Shown piece by piece: positions 57,401-64,000 of a DNA stretch of 64,000 nucleotides. The stretch is from Streptomyces sp. NBC_01381 (GTDB lineage: Bacteria; Actinomycetota; Actinomycetes; Streptomycetales; Streptomycetaceae): NCBI RefSeq assembly GCF_026340305.1, contig NZ_JAPEPI010000006.1, forward strand, positions 1 through 64,000, written 5' to 3'. How positions within the stretch are numbered: the first letter of the stretch is position 1; every line of letters starts with the position of its first letter. The translations under genes were made by a program, and so were the position numbers. A model generated the notes under the pieces. The model ran no database searches. It had not been told where the DNA came from and saw only the letters and a list, made by a program, of their open reading frames with translations.

Positions 57401-58041
57401 GGAACTTCGGAGGAGGCTTTGGTGAGGGGCAGCTCAGGGTTGAGGCGGGCCAGCTCCTTCCAGCGAAGCCCGTCTCCGAGGTAGTCCTGGGCGAGGTCGT
57501 AGGCGATGGCCCCGTCCCGCTCGACCTGGTGGAGTCGTTCGTGGCTTGGCGTATCGGGCGCGGCCGGGTTGGTATCCGGGTCAGCGGCTGCGGTCGTCGA
57601 CGTGGGGGTGGCCACATCGGTTTGCTGCGGGGCGCTGACGGCGACGGCTGGGGTTGCGGCGCTGGCCGCTGTGGGCGCGGCGAGCAGGATGCTGCCCACC
57701 AGGAACGCGGCGACGCGTTGCCCGGTCCCCATCCCCGGCAGGTGCGGAGTGCCCCGGCGGACGATCACCGCAGCGATCTCCACGAGGAGTGGCACGGTCA
57801 GCCACAGCCAGGCGATCCATCCGGCGAGCGTGAGCGCGGTCATCAGCAGACTGCCGTCGTCAGGCGCCGACAGCGCGTTCACAGCATCGTCGAACGAGGG
57901 GAGGCTGCCCGGCAGATGACCGATCTTCCACAGTGCCGCCGGGATGCCCACCACGAGGATGCCCAGCGCCGCTAGCGCGAGCACGGCGCGGGCCAGAGCC
58001 AGCGGGGCACGGACGGCGCGGCGGGCAGGGGAGTGGGGCAT
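54475..58041 (-). CDS. Large membrane protein with LysM repeats and a C-terminal BTAD domain, 1188 aa
   Basis: Domains in order: three N-terminal membrane helices (about residues 10-130), two LysM-like wall-binding units (about 170-220, AIAYDLAQDYLGDGLRWKEL; about 250-310, DTLWGIAKDVYGDGTRYPEL), a Pro/Ser-rich stalk, a membrane helix (about 430-450), a long cytoplasmic part, and a bacterial transcriptional activator (BTAD) domain at the end (about 940-1188; VIRVLGPVDVIGARGEVKES, AWLILHPGRDHQPLDSAMWP, ALELVRGRPFMSDDRRRYRW). It could sense the cell wall or pilus state and signal inside. It is the last gene of the Tad-like operon, two bases after the TadG-like gene. Confidence 0.7.
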   Translation of the reverse strand: MPHSPARRAVRAPLALARAVLALAALGILVVGIPAALWKIGHLPGSLPSFDDAVNALSAPDDGSLLMTALTLAGWIAWLWLTVPLLVEIAAVIVRRGTPHLPGMGTGQRVAAFLVGSILLAAPTAASAATPAVAVSAPQQTDVATPTSTTAAADPDTNPAAPDTPSHERLHQVERDGAIAYDLAQDYLGDGLRWKELARLNPELPLTKASSEVPRGTQLRLPADARPAPAGAHHGQDRVDHETAAQATSDKPQERVAEDGDTLWGIAKDVYGDGTRYPELYKATKGQPQPGSLPTVNDPDLIYPGQHINLPADTSTDRPATDGGDGGQDPGSTPPPSADDDAPSPDERDADKPDAGAAKPSAPPTTASPKPETSKPEEAAPDEKTPSAPTPSATGSPAAKEPAQPSPGTKSPQESADAPESGAGQGQQAGVMGLAATGVLAAGFLTFLGVRRVKQLRRLRRGQAIALPDGQAASTEHALRVSEATMDSSVLVTALRTAAVHLAEAGAALPPLAAAVVGEREIVLHLTAPAPAVAPFDTEPGTLEWSCPTASPEFLDPEEADAVEDPYPALLSLGWDPAGRFVLVNLDHVGHLHLTGPARTAVQRALALELSTSEFAHHLDLSLAGSAVRELAAEIPDRLTAHDDLDQALPAVAAHHREQQQAFTVLGCEGLLSARTGADTAAAWTPHLVMADGLTDTDAEALAELVQIVEAQPRSATALITSGPLPLELPDTAWVLNTDPAAGPVRLPLPGTELDCELQAFSDEEWSSALEILERSRAEAVPEETYREWAAPLPPADSDAAVPAAGAWGGLPWEPKVVSTPTEAADDPGQVPSLAHFATYEDPEPGDDDQDLGEVRQLPPELMRTPREIAQDAAGLESEAGEGFDAAISLAKTPVPAQQSTPTLNVRLPEPESELAVQEPAGPVPAQPPVIGPGVTSAGPVIRVLGPVDVIGARGEVKESSRRRTNTELAAWLILHPGRDHQPLDSAMWPTKETQTEKHTKYRNVCVSRLRSWLGQDDTGRPFLPKLPPSADARYSLSPAVTSDWHQFLQLVDAASATSGPHATQALREALELVRGRPFMSDDRRRYRWAEHLAQVMLSKIVLTAEDLAQRCLDNRDPRGAVWAAAKGLDVAPEVESLYRILFQAYAALGDHDALERAAEALEDFNMRLGTETEDDTIAILNELLVKA

Positions 58042-58043
58042 CG

Positions 58044-58484
58044 TCAGCCTCCAGGCTGGTGGAGCAGGGTGGCAGAACCTTCCCCAGTGACATTCAGCTG
58101 GGTGTAGCCGAGCAGGGAAGCAAAGTTGGTGTCGTAGGTGCCCTGTACCTGGACGGACAGGGTCTTTCCGTCGCCGCTCACGTTCACCGTTCCGGTCAGG
58201 CCCTCTGCGTCGAGGAAGGCCTGGGCCGCCCCGGCGGCCGCATCGGGGTCAACGACGATGGCCTCGCCAGTGATGGCCTGGGCCGGGTCGACCTGCTGGG
58301 CGCCGGCGCGGGCGGCTTCCTGGGCGACGTAGTCGGCGTGGCTGGAGGCGTTCAGAGCGCCACCACCGTCGACGACCAGCCCGATCAGGATGAACGCGGC
58401 CAGTGCCATGACGGGATAGAACAGCTCCAACCCGCCACGGTCACCGGCATGGTGGCGGATCCGTTGCCACATCGCGCGCCTCAT
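58044..58484 (-). CDS. TadG/TadE-like pilus protein, 146 aa
   Basis: A basic start and one membrane helix (ELFYPVMALAAFILIGLVVD) precede an Ala-rich helix with ADYVAQEAARAGAQQVDPAQ, the pattern of Tad minor pseudopilins, and an extracellular beta-like part. The start overlaps the previous stop by four bases. It is probably a minor component of the Flp-type pilus in the cell envelope. Confidence 0.65.
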   Translation of the reverse strand: MRRAMWQRIRHHAGDRGGLELFYPVMALAAFILIGLVVDGGGALNASSHADYVAQEAARAGAQQVDPAQAITGEAIVVDPDAAAGAAQAFLDAEGLTGTVNVSGDGKTLSVQVQGTYDTNFASLLGYTQLNVTGEGSATLLHQPGG

Positions 58485-58927
58485 GAGGCGCCGCCAGCGC
58501 GGGAACGCCAGGTGTCTACTACGGACGTCATGGTGGATGTCAGATTCTTGTGGCCGACCAGGCCCGGCAGGGCGATGTCATCCAGTCGGGCGGTACAGGT
58601 CACCGTGGCGGACACGGTGGCGGCCTCGCCGAGGGGTGCGGACAGGCCACTGGTGTCGACGGCCACATCCACGTTGGAGCACTTCAGACCGGACTCGCGA
58701 AGGCTGGTCAGCGCCGCGGTGCGCGCTTCCTGCTCGCCCAGGATCGGATCGCGAGAGAGGGAGGCGGTGCGGGCCGCGGCGCGGGCTGCGGCGTCTGCGG
58801 AGCCCGTGGCCAGGTCCACCCGCCCAAACGCGATCACCAGGCCGAGCAGCAGGAAGAATCCGGGGGCGCAGATCACCGTGGTCAGGGACACGCTGCCGCG
58901 ATCGGGTGGGCGGTTGAACCACGTCAT
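58481..58927 (-). CDS. TadE-like pseudopilin, 148 aa
   Basis: It begins MTWFNRPPDRGSVSLTTVIC, where G-S-V-S-L precedes a membrane helix (PGFFLLLGLVIAFGRVDLAT), then the typical A-A-A-R-A-A-A-R-T-A-S-L helix. Two cysteines lie in the outer part (LKCSNVDV, VTCTARL). It overlaps both neighbours by four bases. Confidence 0.65.
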   Translation of the reverse strand: MTWFNRPPDRGSVSLTTVICAPGFFLLLGLVIAFGRVDLATGSADAAARAAARTASLSRDPILGEQEARTAALTSLRESGLKCSNVDVAVDTSGLSAPLGEAATVSATVTCTARLDDIALPGLVGHKNLTSTMTSVVDTWRSRAGGAS

Positions 58928-59358
58928 GGGGTGAACTCCTCCACCGGGGCCTGGGCGCGCTGGCGTACCGCGATGGTCACGCCCGGGATCAGGGTGACCA
59001 CCTCGCCACGCACCTCGACGGCAACCTGGTCTCCGTCGGAGTCCTCGGCGACGCTGCGATGCTGCAGGGAGCCGCCCATCTTCGTCAGGAACGCGTTGGC
59101 GGCATCCGAGCCCGCGCCGGGCGCTGCGTCATAGGAACGCCCGGCATCCACGCCCTTCTGTGCGGCGTGGGCGGCCACTTCGCGGGCGTGGAACCACAAC
59201 CCGCCCTGAATGATGCTGAACATCAGCAGCATCACGATGGGGAAGCCGATGGCCAGCTCGAGTACGCCGCTGCCGCGATCCGGCTGCTGTCGGCATCGCG
59301 TCCAGCGGCGCATCCACCAGCGCGATCTGGCAGCGAATTGAGGGGTCATGGTCGTCAT
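58924..59358 (-). CDS. TadE-like pseudopilin, 144 aa
   Basis: DRGSGVLELAIGFPIVMLLM has the classic TadE opening: a glycine-rich basic end, then a glutamate a few residues into the hydrophobic helix. It is followed by WFHAREVAAHAAQKGVDAGR, the conserved amphipathic helix. The ATG at 59358 overlaps the Flp-like stop (ATGA); a second ATG lies three codons on. A minor pilin or assembly factor. Confidence 0.7.
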   Translation of the reverse strand: MTTMTPQFAARSRWWMRRWTRCRQQPDRGSGVLELAIGFPIVMLLMFSIIQGGLWFHAREVAAHAAQKGVDAGRSYDAAPGAGSDAANAFLTKMGGSLQHRSVAEDSDGDQVAVEVRGEVVTLIPGVTIAVRQRAQAPVEEFTP

Positions 59359-59555
59359 CCGCCGTTGATGATGCCGATCTTCTCCAGCGCCTTCGTCTGG
59401 ATCGCGGCATAGATGAGGCCGCCCACGGTGACGCCGCCGGCGGTGATGTACACCCACTCGGTCACGGAGTAGCCGGCGTCCGTGCAGCGGGAGCGCACCA
59501 GCTCCCAGTGGCTGCGCGCGCGGGCGATGGTGCGGGAAAATCGGGAGTCGTTCAT
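59355..59555 (-). CDS. Flp-like small pilin, 66 aa
   Basis: A short basic leader ends in DAGYSVTEWVYITAGGVTVG, with a Glu five residues after the Gly as in class III or Flp prepilins, and one membrane helix GGVTVGGLIYAAIQTKALEK. Its size and place between tadC and tadE genes make it the likely major pilin. The leader is longer than in most Flp proteins. The start follows GGAGG. Confidence 0.6.
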   Translation of the reverse strand: MNDSRFSRTIARARSHWELVRSRCTDAGYSVTEWVYITAGGVTVGGLIYAAIQTKALEKIGIINGG

Positions 59556-59606
59556 CGCAGTCCTCCAATGGTGGTGGTCTAAGAGGGTGATCAGGCAGGG
59601 GTGAGG

Positions 59607-60509
59607 TCAGATGGACATGATCCGGACGAAGGAGGGGGCCGCGATGAACACGATCATCAGGAAGCCGACCATCAGAGCGGGGATCACCATCTTCTCGGTG
59701 GCCTCATTCGCTTCGGCCTTGCGGTCGGACAGCAGTGCTTTGCGCTGCGCCACTGTCTGAGACTCCAAGGTCCGCGAGACCGAGGCGCGTTCCTCGGCCG
59801 CCAGCGCCAGGATGTGTGCGGGGCGGGAGAGTTCGGGCACGCCCAGCTCGTCGCCGAGCTGTTCCAGTGCCGTCCACAGGCTGATGCCGGAAAGGCGTGC
59901 GTCGTCCAGCGCCTCGCGGATGCGTACGGCGGCCGGTCCGTCGCCGAAGGAGGCCGCTCGCATCAAGGCCTCGGTCGCGCCGGCCTCCGCGGAGCGGGCC
60001 AGCGAGATCCGTTCCAGCAGCGAGGCGCTGGTGTAGCGGTACTCCTCGCGACGGGCCTTGGCCTTGTCTTTCACGTCATCGATGCACTTGAACGCGAAGA
60101 AGGCGGCGATGACCAGCGACGCCAACGCGGGCACCGCCAGGGGAAGATGCGCCCCGACGAGCGTCACCAGCAGCAGGAACCACTGCGGCAGCAGCAGCCC
60201 GACCAGGGCGTACAGGGCGCAACGGCCCAGCAGCTGAGCCGGTGACATCTGCAGCAGCTTCAGGTCGGTGACCGGCAGGCGGGAGGCCACCGACTCGGTC
60301 TGCAGCAGCCGTGTACCGATCCTCTCCGCCCACACCGCGCCCCTGCCTCCATCGGCCGGTAGGGCGTGGGTGGGCACGGCGGCGGGCTGGTGGGTGCGGC
60401 GCAGGACCTGTCCCAGCCGGGGCCGGGCAGGGACCAGCGCGCGCACGACGACCAGCACGCCGACGCCCACCAGGGCACCGCTGAGCAGGGCGGGCGTGGA
60501 GGTCACCAT
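59607..60509 (-). CDS. tadC: TadC-like type II secretion F-domain membrane protein, 300 aa
   Basis: Membrane helices occur at residues about 5-27, 95-140 (LYALVGLLLPQWFLLLVTLV) and at the end (VIPALMVGFLMIVFIAAPSF). The cytoplasmic GspF-like domain lies between (SGISLWTALEQLGDELGVPE, ASVSRTLESQTVAQRKALLS). TadC forms the inner-membrane platform of Tad pili with TadB. The start overlaps the TadB stop by seven bases. Confidence 0.75.
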   Translation of the reverse strand: MVTSTPALLSGALVGVGVLVVVRALVPARPRLGQVLRRTHQPAAVPTHALPADGGRGAVWAERIGTRLLQTESVASRLPVTDLKLLQMSPAQLLGRCALYALVGLLLPQWFLLLVTLVGAHLPLAVPALASLVIAAFFAFKCIDDVKDKAKARREEYRYTSASLLERISLARSAEAGATEALMRAASFGDGPAAVRIREALDDARLSGISLWTALEQLGDELGVPELSRPAHILALAAEERASVSRTLESQTVAQRKALLSDRKAEANEATEKMVIPALMVGFLMIVFIAAPSFVRIMSI

Positions 60510-61426
60510 GCCGGCACCTCCTCCTTCTCAAGCTCACGGTTGGTCAGCGGATGCAGAAGGCGCGGCTCGGGCCGTGGCTGAGCCATCCGCCGCATCCAGC
60601 GCAGCGCCAGCACGAACAGCACGCCGAGCCCCGTCAGGAACGCCTGCCCGGGCAGCGTGCCGTAGGGGGCGGTGTAAGCGGGATTGGCCAGCGCCACCGA
60701 CACCACCGCCAACACGAACAGCGAGACCCGCCGCGCGTTCGAGCGCACCTTGGCGCGGTCGGTGTCGATGTCGCGGAAGTCCGATGCGTTGCGGCCCACG
60801 AGCTCTGCCATCCGCGTCAACGCCTTGGCCAGACCCGGTCCCCGGGTGCCGGCGTGGTCCATGAACAGCATCGTGACCTCATCGCCGGTGCGGTCACCCA
60901 GATCGTCGGCGAACAGCCGGTAGGCGTCGACCGCCGGGAGCTGTGCCTCCAGCCGCCCGGCCAGATCTGTGATCTCGCGCCGCAGCGCACGGGGGGAGTT
61001 GGGCAGCGAGTCGATGACGGTCTGCTCCAGGGGCTTGCCGCCGCCGTGCACACTGGCCAGCTGCTGCAGCCACTGCGCCATCGCCTCCAGGCGCGCGATC
61101 TGCAGGCGCGCCGAACCTCCGGGGTGCAGCAGGAACGGCAGCCCGGACAGCGCCCCGGCGGCAAGCAGCCCGTGCACCGGCCAGCCCGTCCATACCCACA
61201 CACCGACACCGATGACGACGGAACCGATCAGCAAGTGGCGGTAGTTGCGCCGCCACACCTCCGGCAGCTCCTCCACCGCCTTGCCCGCACGCCGACCGGC
61301 GCCCGCCCGGGGGCGCGGGGCACGTTGGGGGGCCCAGCCGCGCAGCGCGGCAATGCTCACCCATAGCCCGGCGGCGATCAGCAGGCCGGCAAGCGCGGCC
61401 ACCAGGGTCAGCTCGCTGCTGCTCAT
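60503..61426 (-). CDS. tadB: TadB-like inner-membrane platform protein, 307 aa
   Basis: Two N-terminal helices (LTLVAALAGLLIAAGLWVSI; HLLIGSVVIGVGVWVWTGWP) and two C-terminal ones frame a cytoplasmic F-domain with ASVHGGGKPLEQTVIDSLPN, RLFADDLGDRTGDEVTMLFM and LAKALTRMAELVGRNASDFR. The ATG at 61426 overlaps the CpaF stop (ATGA). It pairs with the TadC-like protein and the CpaF ATPase. Confidence 0.8.
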   Translation of the reverse strand: MSSSELTLVAALAGLLIAAGLWVSIAALRGWAPQRAPRPRAGAGRRAGKAVEELPEVWRRNYRHLLIGSVVIGVGVWVWTGWPVHGLLAAGALSGLPFLLHPGGSARLQIARLEAMAQWLQQLASVHGGGKPLEQTVIDSLPNSPRALRREITDLAGRLEAQLPAVDAYRLFADDLGDRTGDEVTMLFMDHAGTRGPGLAKALTRMAELVGRNASDFRDIDTDRAKVRSNARRVSLFVLAVVSVALANPAYTAPYGTLPGQAFLTGLGVLFVLALRWMRRMAQPRPEPRLLHPLTNRELEKEEVPAW

Positions 61427-62964
61427 GTGGGCCTCACCAGTTCCATCGGCGGCCACTGCCCCTGGGGGTAGGCGGCCAGCCACCGTCGGTCGAAGTCCGC
61501 CTTCCGCTCGAGCTTGGCGATCCGCCGTGCGGTCATCGGTGCCTTCGTCGGCATCGCCCGCGGATCCTCGCCCTGCGGGGCGAACAGCCGGGTGAGCGCC
61601 ACTCCGCCGCTCTCGCTCCGGCCATCGACCTCCCAGACATGGGAGACGAAGCGGTGCAGTCGTCCGCCGATCTCCAACTCGTCGATCATGTCGATGTAGA
61701 CGATCAGATCCACCGCGGTGGCGATGAGACGGGAGGCGGCGTTGTCCGTCAGGCCTGCCATCGACAACCGCAGCATGAGCCGCTCGATCACGCCCTCCGG
61801 ATCGCGGGCGTGCAAGGTGCACATCGACCCCGACCCTCCGGCTGACATCGCCTCGAGCATCGGCACCGCCTCATCGGAGCGGACTTCACCGACCATCACG
61901 CGGGTGGCGTTGTAGCGCAGCGACACCGGCACCAGATCCGCGATGGTGATCTCGCCGATCAGGCGGCCGCTGTCATCACGCTCGCCGTTGGATGCCCGGG
62001 ACTCAAACGCCAGCACGTGAGCGGGGGTGTCGTCGTTGTCCAGGAGCAGCTCACGGTCGGTCTCCAGCGTCACCACGCGCTCCCGCGCCGGGATTTCACG
62101 GCCCAGCGCCCGCAGCATGGTGGTCTTGCCGCTGTTCATGTCGCCCGCGAGCACGACGTTCAGACCGGCCTTGACGCACGCCGAGAGGAACGTGGCCAGC
62201 AGCGGATCCAGGGTGCCCCACCCCACCAGGTCCGACAGCCCCGCCTTCTCCATCCGGTGGCGGCGAATCGCGATGGCCTGCCGGCTGGTCAGCACAGTGG
62301 CCGCGACTCGGGAGTCATCCGGGAGCCGGAAGTCGACCCAGCCGTTGGCGTACGTCAGCTGCCGCTCACCGTGTCCGGACTGCGAGGCCATCTGATTGAC
62401 CCAGTCCAGCGCCCGCTTGTCGGAGCCGAACGGCGAAGGCACCTTCTGTCGCGGCTGGTCGATGTAGTCGATGTACATCCACGAACCGTCGAGAACGATG
62501 TTCTCCACGCCGGGCCGGTTGAGGACCTGCTGCAGCGACCCCGCCAGGAAGAACAGGTTGAACACCTCGGTGCGCAGCTGCTCCTGCTGCTCCCGAGTCA
62601 GCGGGGGATGGGTCAGCGCATGCTCGGCCGCCCACTCGGCCACCCGCCGATGGGTGAAGGCCTCCGCGACCTCCTCCACATCCTGACGCTCCAGGGGATG
62701 ACCGCGACGCTGCCGCTCCTCCTTGATGTCGTCCGCCACCCGCAGCCGCAACTCCTGCACGTCCTGCGGCGAAACCGGAAGCACCCCAGGAAGCGACGCG
62801 GCACCCGCCACATCAGCAGGGCCCGCGCTCGGGGCTGCCGGCGCGACCGGCTCCGGACGCTGCCGTGCCGCCTCGACGGCGGGACGAGCGGCTTGCGTTT
62901 CGGTGAGCAGAGCACCCAAGCGGGTCCCCGCGCCGTGCCCGTTGGGGCCCTTTCCCTCAGCCAT
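61423..62964 (-). CDS. cpaF: CpaF/TadA-type secretion ATPase, 513 aa
   Basis: This is the motor of pilus assembly. It has Walker A LAGDMNSGKTTML, an Asp box RVVTLETDRELLL, Walker B ATRVMVGEVRSDEAVPMLEA, and a His box GSGSMCTLHARDPEGVIERL. The N-terminal region from about residue 75 (VQELRLRVADDIKEERQRRG) is the usual CpaF all-helical part. The ATG at 62964 overlaps the end of the CpaE-like gene. Conjugative VirB11 ATPases are relatives, but the TadB/TadC neighbours favour a pilus. Confidence 0.9.
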   Translation of the reverse strand: MAEGKGPNGHGAGTRLGALLTETQAARPAVEAARQRPEPVAPAAPSAGPADVAGAASLPGVLPVSPQDVQELRLRVADDIKEERQRRGHPLERQDVEEVAEAFTHRRVAEWAAEHALTHPPLTREQQEQLRTEVFNLFFLAGSLQQVLNRPGVENIVLDGSWMYIDYIDQPRQKVPSPFGSDKRALDWVNQMASQSGHGERQLTYANGWVDFRLPDDSRVAATVLTSRQAIAIRRHRMEKAGLSDLVGWGTLDPLLATFLSACVKAGLNVVLAGDMNSGKTTMLRALGREIPARERVVTLETDRELLLDNDDTPAHVLAFESRASNGERDDSGRLIGEITIADLVPVSLRYNATRVMVGEVRSDEAVPMLEAMSAGGSGSMCTLHARDPEGVIERLMLRLSMAGLTDNAASRLIATAVDLIVYIDMIDELEIGGRLHRFVSHVWEVDGRSESGGVALTRLFAPQGEDPRAMPTKAPMTARRIAKLERKADFDRRWLAAYPQGQWPPMELVRPT

Positions 62965-63874
62965 CCAATGCCCCCTGCGGAAGACGGCCCAACTGCCGCA
63001 CGATCTGCTGCACACCGGGCGTGGCAGCCTGCGCGGCACGCAACTGCAGGTGCACCCGCCGCCGCTGAGCGAACTCGCGCAGCGGGCCAGCCGTATCGCG
63101 GGCGCTGCGCATCAGCACCGACCGCGACAATCCCCGCGGGATCGGACCCCCCTGGGTGAGATAGCGGGCCACCCGCTCATCCCACGGCAGCCGGGCCAGC
63201 ACCGGCGCCTGCATTTCGGCGACGATGTCGTCGATACCGACCCCGGTGCGCGCGTCTTCTGGCCCGATGACCAACAGCCCCAGAGACCGTGCGCCATGCC
63301 CGCGCGCCTGGAGCTCGTCCTGCAGCGCCTCGACCATCGGATGCGCCAGCACGAGAGAGTCCTCGGTCATGCGCACCACGAGCAGCACCACATCCGCCTC
63401 GTGCAGCACCGATGCGGGAGTCAGGACCGGGTGCAGCCGACCGCCATCGAGCACAAGCCGGCCGCCGTCGACGATGACGTCCCAGCCCAGATGCTGGTCG
63501 GTCAGCTGCAGCACATTCAGCAGCGCCGGCCAGGTCGACGACAGCGACGCGGCCTGGCGCGGATCGGTCAGCCCCGGCAACGCGAAGCGGAACTCCGTAT
63601 CGTCCAGCGGCCACAGATGCTGGGCCACCTGCGGTGTGAAGTTCTGCTCACCGCGAGCCCGCTCCCAGTCCGCCTGCGGCAGCCGGTGCAGGCCGACCGT
63701 GCCGTCGAGGTGGCGGTCACCGCGCTGCACGTCACGCAGCAGCCCATGCCGCAGCTTCCCACCGGCCAAGTCGAGCTCAGCGAGCAGCACCGGATTCCGG
63801 CTGGCCAGCGCCAAAGCGGCAGCCGCGGTGGTCACCCCGTCCGACTTCGCGGACACCAAAGAAATGAGGGCCAT
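62957..63874 (-). CDS. CpaE/TadZ-like MinD-family protein with degenerate P-loop, 305 aa
   Basis: The opening MALISLVSAKSDGVTTAAAA stands where MinD-type proteins have K-G-G-V-G-K-T-T: the signature lysine is kept upstream but the P-loop lysine before T-T is absent (D-G-V-T-T). Later blocks fit the family: LLAELDLAGGKLRHG, WDVIVDGGRLVLDGG and ADVVLLVVRMTEDSLV. CpaE/TadZ proteins place the pilus machine at a cell pole. Weak or no ATP hydrolysis is expected. It overlaps cpaF by eight bases. Confidence 0.7.
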   Translation of the reverse strand: MALISLVSAKSDGVTTAAAALALASRNPVLLAELDLAGGKLRHGLLRDVQRGDRHLDGTVGLHRLPQADWERARGEQNFTPQVAQHLWPLDDTEFRFALPGLTDPRQAASLSSTWPALLNVLQLTDQHLGWDVIVDGGRLVLDGGRLHPVLTPASVLHEADVVLLVVRMTEDSLVLAHPMVEALQDELQARGHGARSLGLLVIGPEDARTGVGIDDIVAEMQAPVLARLPWDERVARYLTQGGPIPRGLSRSVLMRSARDTAGPLREFAQRRRVHLQLRAAQAATPGVQQIVRQLGRLPQGALDG

Positions 63875-63877
63875 CGG

Positions 63878-64000
63878 TCAGCTCCTGGGCTCGCGCACCA
63901 GCGCGACCTGCTTGGCGGCCGCCTTCATGGCCAGCCGGGGCCCGTCCGTGGTCGGCACCGCAAGGTTCACCGTGACCGACCCCGTCGCATCCGCCCGGCC
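63878..64000 (-). CDS. C-terminal fragment, probably a CpaB/SAF-type protein
   Basis: The last 40 codons of a gene cut by the window end are seen, ending VTVNLAVPTTDGPRLAMKAA and AKQVALVREPRS. A strand V-T-V-N-L-A-V followed by a helix and V-A-L-V-R is like the end of SAF/RcpC-type domains in CpaB, which normally precedes cpaE. The stop lies three bases before the CpaE-like start. The assignment rests mostly on position. Confidence 0.45.
   Translation of the reverse strand, partial: GRADATGSVTVNLAVPTTDGPRLAMKAAAKQVALVREPRS

Noticed and set aside
61423..62964. VirB11-type conjugation ATPase instead of CpaF
   Set aside because: TadB, TadC, Flp-like and TadE-like neighbours and no VirB4/VirD4 nearby make a Tad pilus the better reading.
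54280..63159. Several long plus-strand frames running through the Tad operon
   Set aside because: They are antisense shadows of high-GC coding DNA; the minus-strand frames carry the recognisable motifs and overlapping starts and stops.
1..64000. CRISPR arrays, tRNA or rRNA genes, and insertion-sequence transposases
   Set aside because: No regularly spaced direct repeats with unique spacers, no cloverleaf with a CCA-type end, no ribosomal sequence and no transposase motif were noticed when reading both strands.

Overview
The window looks like one end of a large linear plasmid, or of a linear chromosome arm, from Streptomyces or a close relative. The DNA is very GC-rich, most genes start with ATG or GTG behind GGAGG-type ribosome sites, and many neighbours overlap by ATGA or GTGA. 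The first 330 bases are packed with short palindromes of the kind found at Streptomyces telomeres. A tpg-tap pair (terminal protein and telomere-associated protein) lies at 13.6-16.5 kb. parB-parA, a TraB/FtsK-type DNA translocase, two DUF2637 (Spd-like) membrane proteins, WhiB and several plasmid-type winged-helix proteins all fit a self-transmissible linear plasmid.

Layout. 1-0.3 kb: telomere-like palindromes. 0.4-10.7 kb: accessory genes, mostly on the minus strand: phage-type small proteins, a frameshifted Schlafen/AlbA_2-type protein, zinc-ribbon proteins, and two winged-helix proteins (one RepL-like). Four translation units here share an unusual start-associated leader, made of a GC-rich hairpin that carries TGCCAC in its loop region followed by a conserved ribosome-site box. 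10.7-11.6 kb: non-coding DNA with duplicated motifs, a possible origin or control region. 12.0-16.5 kb: a RelE/ParE-DUF6247 toxin-antitoxin pair, small genes, then tpg, a small coupled gene and tap. 16.7-24.6 kb: a defence-like island with a tandem zeta toxin and a convergent small gene, a large STAND NTPase, an AbiE-type pair and an unknown 401-residue protein. 24.7-27.8 kb: ATP-dependent DNA ligase and an ImuB-like Y-family polymerase. 28-36 kb: a lipoprotein, a secreted protein, regulators, a Rep-like protein with palindromes inside its gene, a free-standing copy of the Tap-type helix-turn-helix, a GNAT acetyltransferase, and a GntR/UTRA regulator with four 16-bp operators.

36.9-48.9 kb: plus-strand genes of the conjugation and regulation block: a small cysteine protein, an anti-sigma-like ATPase, WhiB, a coiled-coil DUF2637 protein whose 3' end carries a dense array of CGCTCAC repeats, membrane and Gly/Ser-rich coiled-coil proteins, the TraB-like translocase, and several small genes separated by strong hairpin terminators. 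49.4-53.8 kb: parB-parA with three parS-like 16-mers, two of them inside parB, then a second DUF2637 protein. 53.9-54.5 kb: repeat-rich non-coding DNA. 54.5-64 kb: a tightly overlapping minus-strand Tad/Flp-type pilus operon (CpaB-like fragment, CpaE-like, CpaF, TadB, TadC, Flp-like pilin, two TadE-like proteins, a TadG-like protein, and a 1188-residue LysM-BTAD membrane protein), cut by the window end.

How the parts fit: tap/tpg would maintain the ends, parAB and the parS-like sites would partition, TraB with the CGCTCAC array and the DUF2637 proteins would transfer and spread double-stranded DNA between mycelia, and the toxin and STAND genes would stabilise or defend the element. Several reading frames are broken by single-base shifts, some at short G runs, which points to local decay or sequencing error. 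Family names are from recognition of sequence patterns only; no searches were run.
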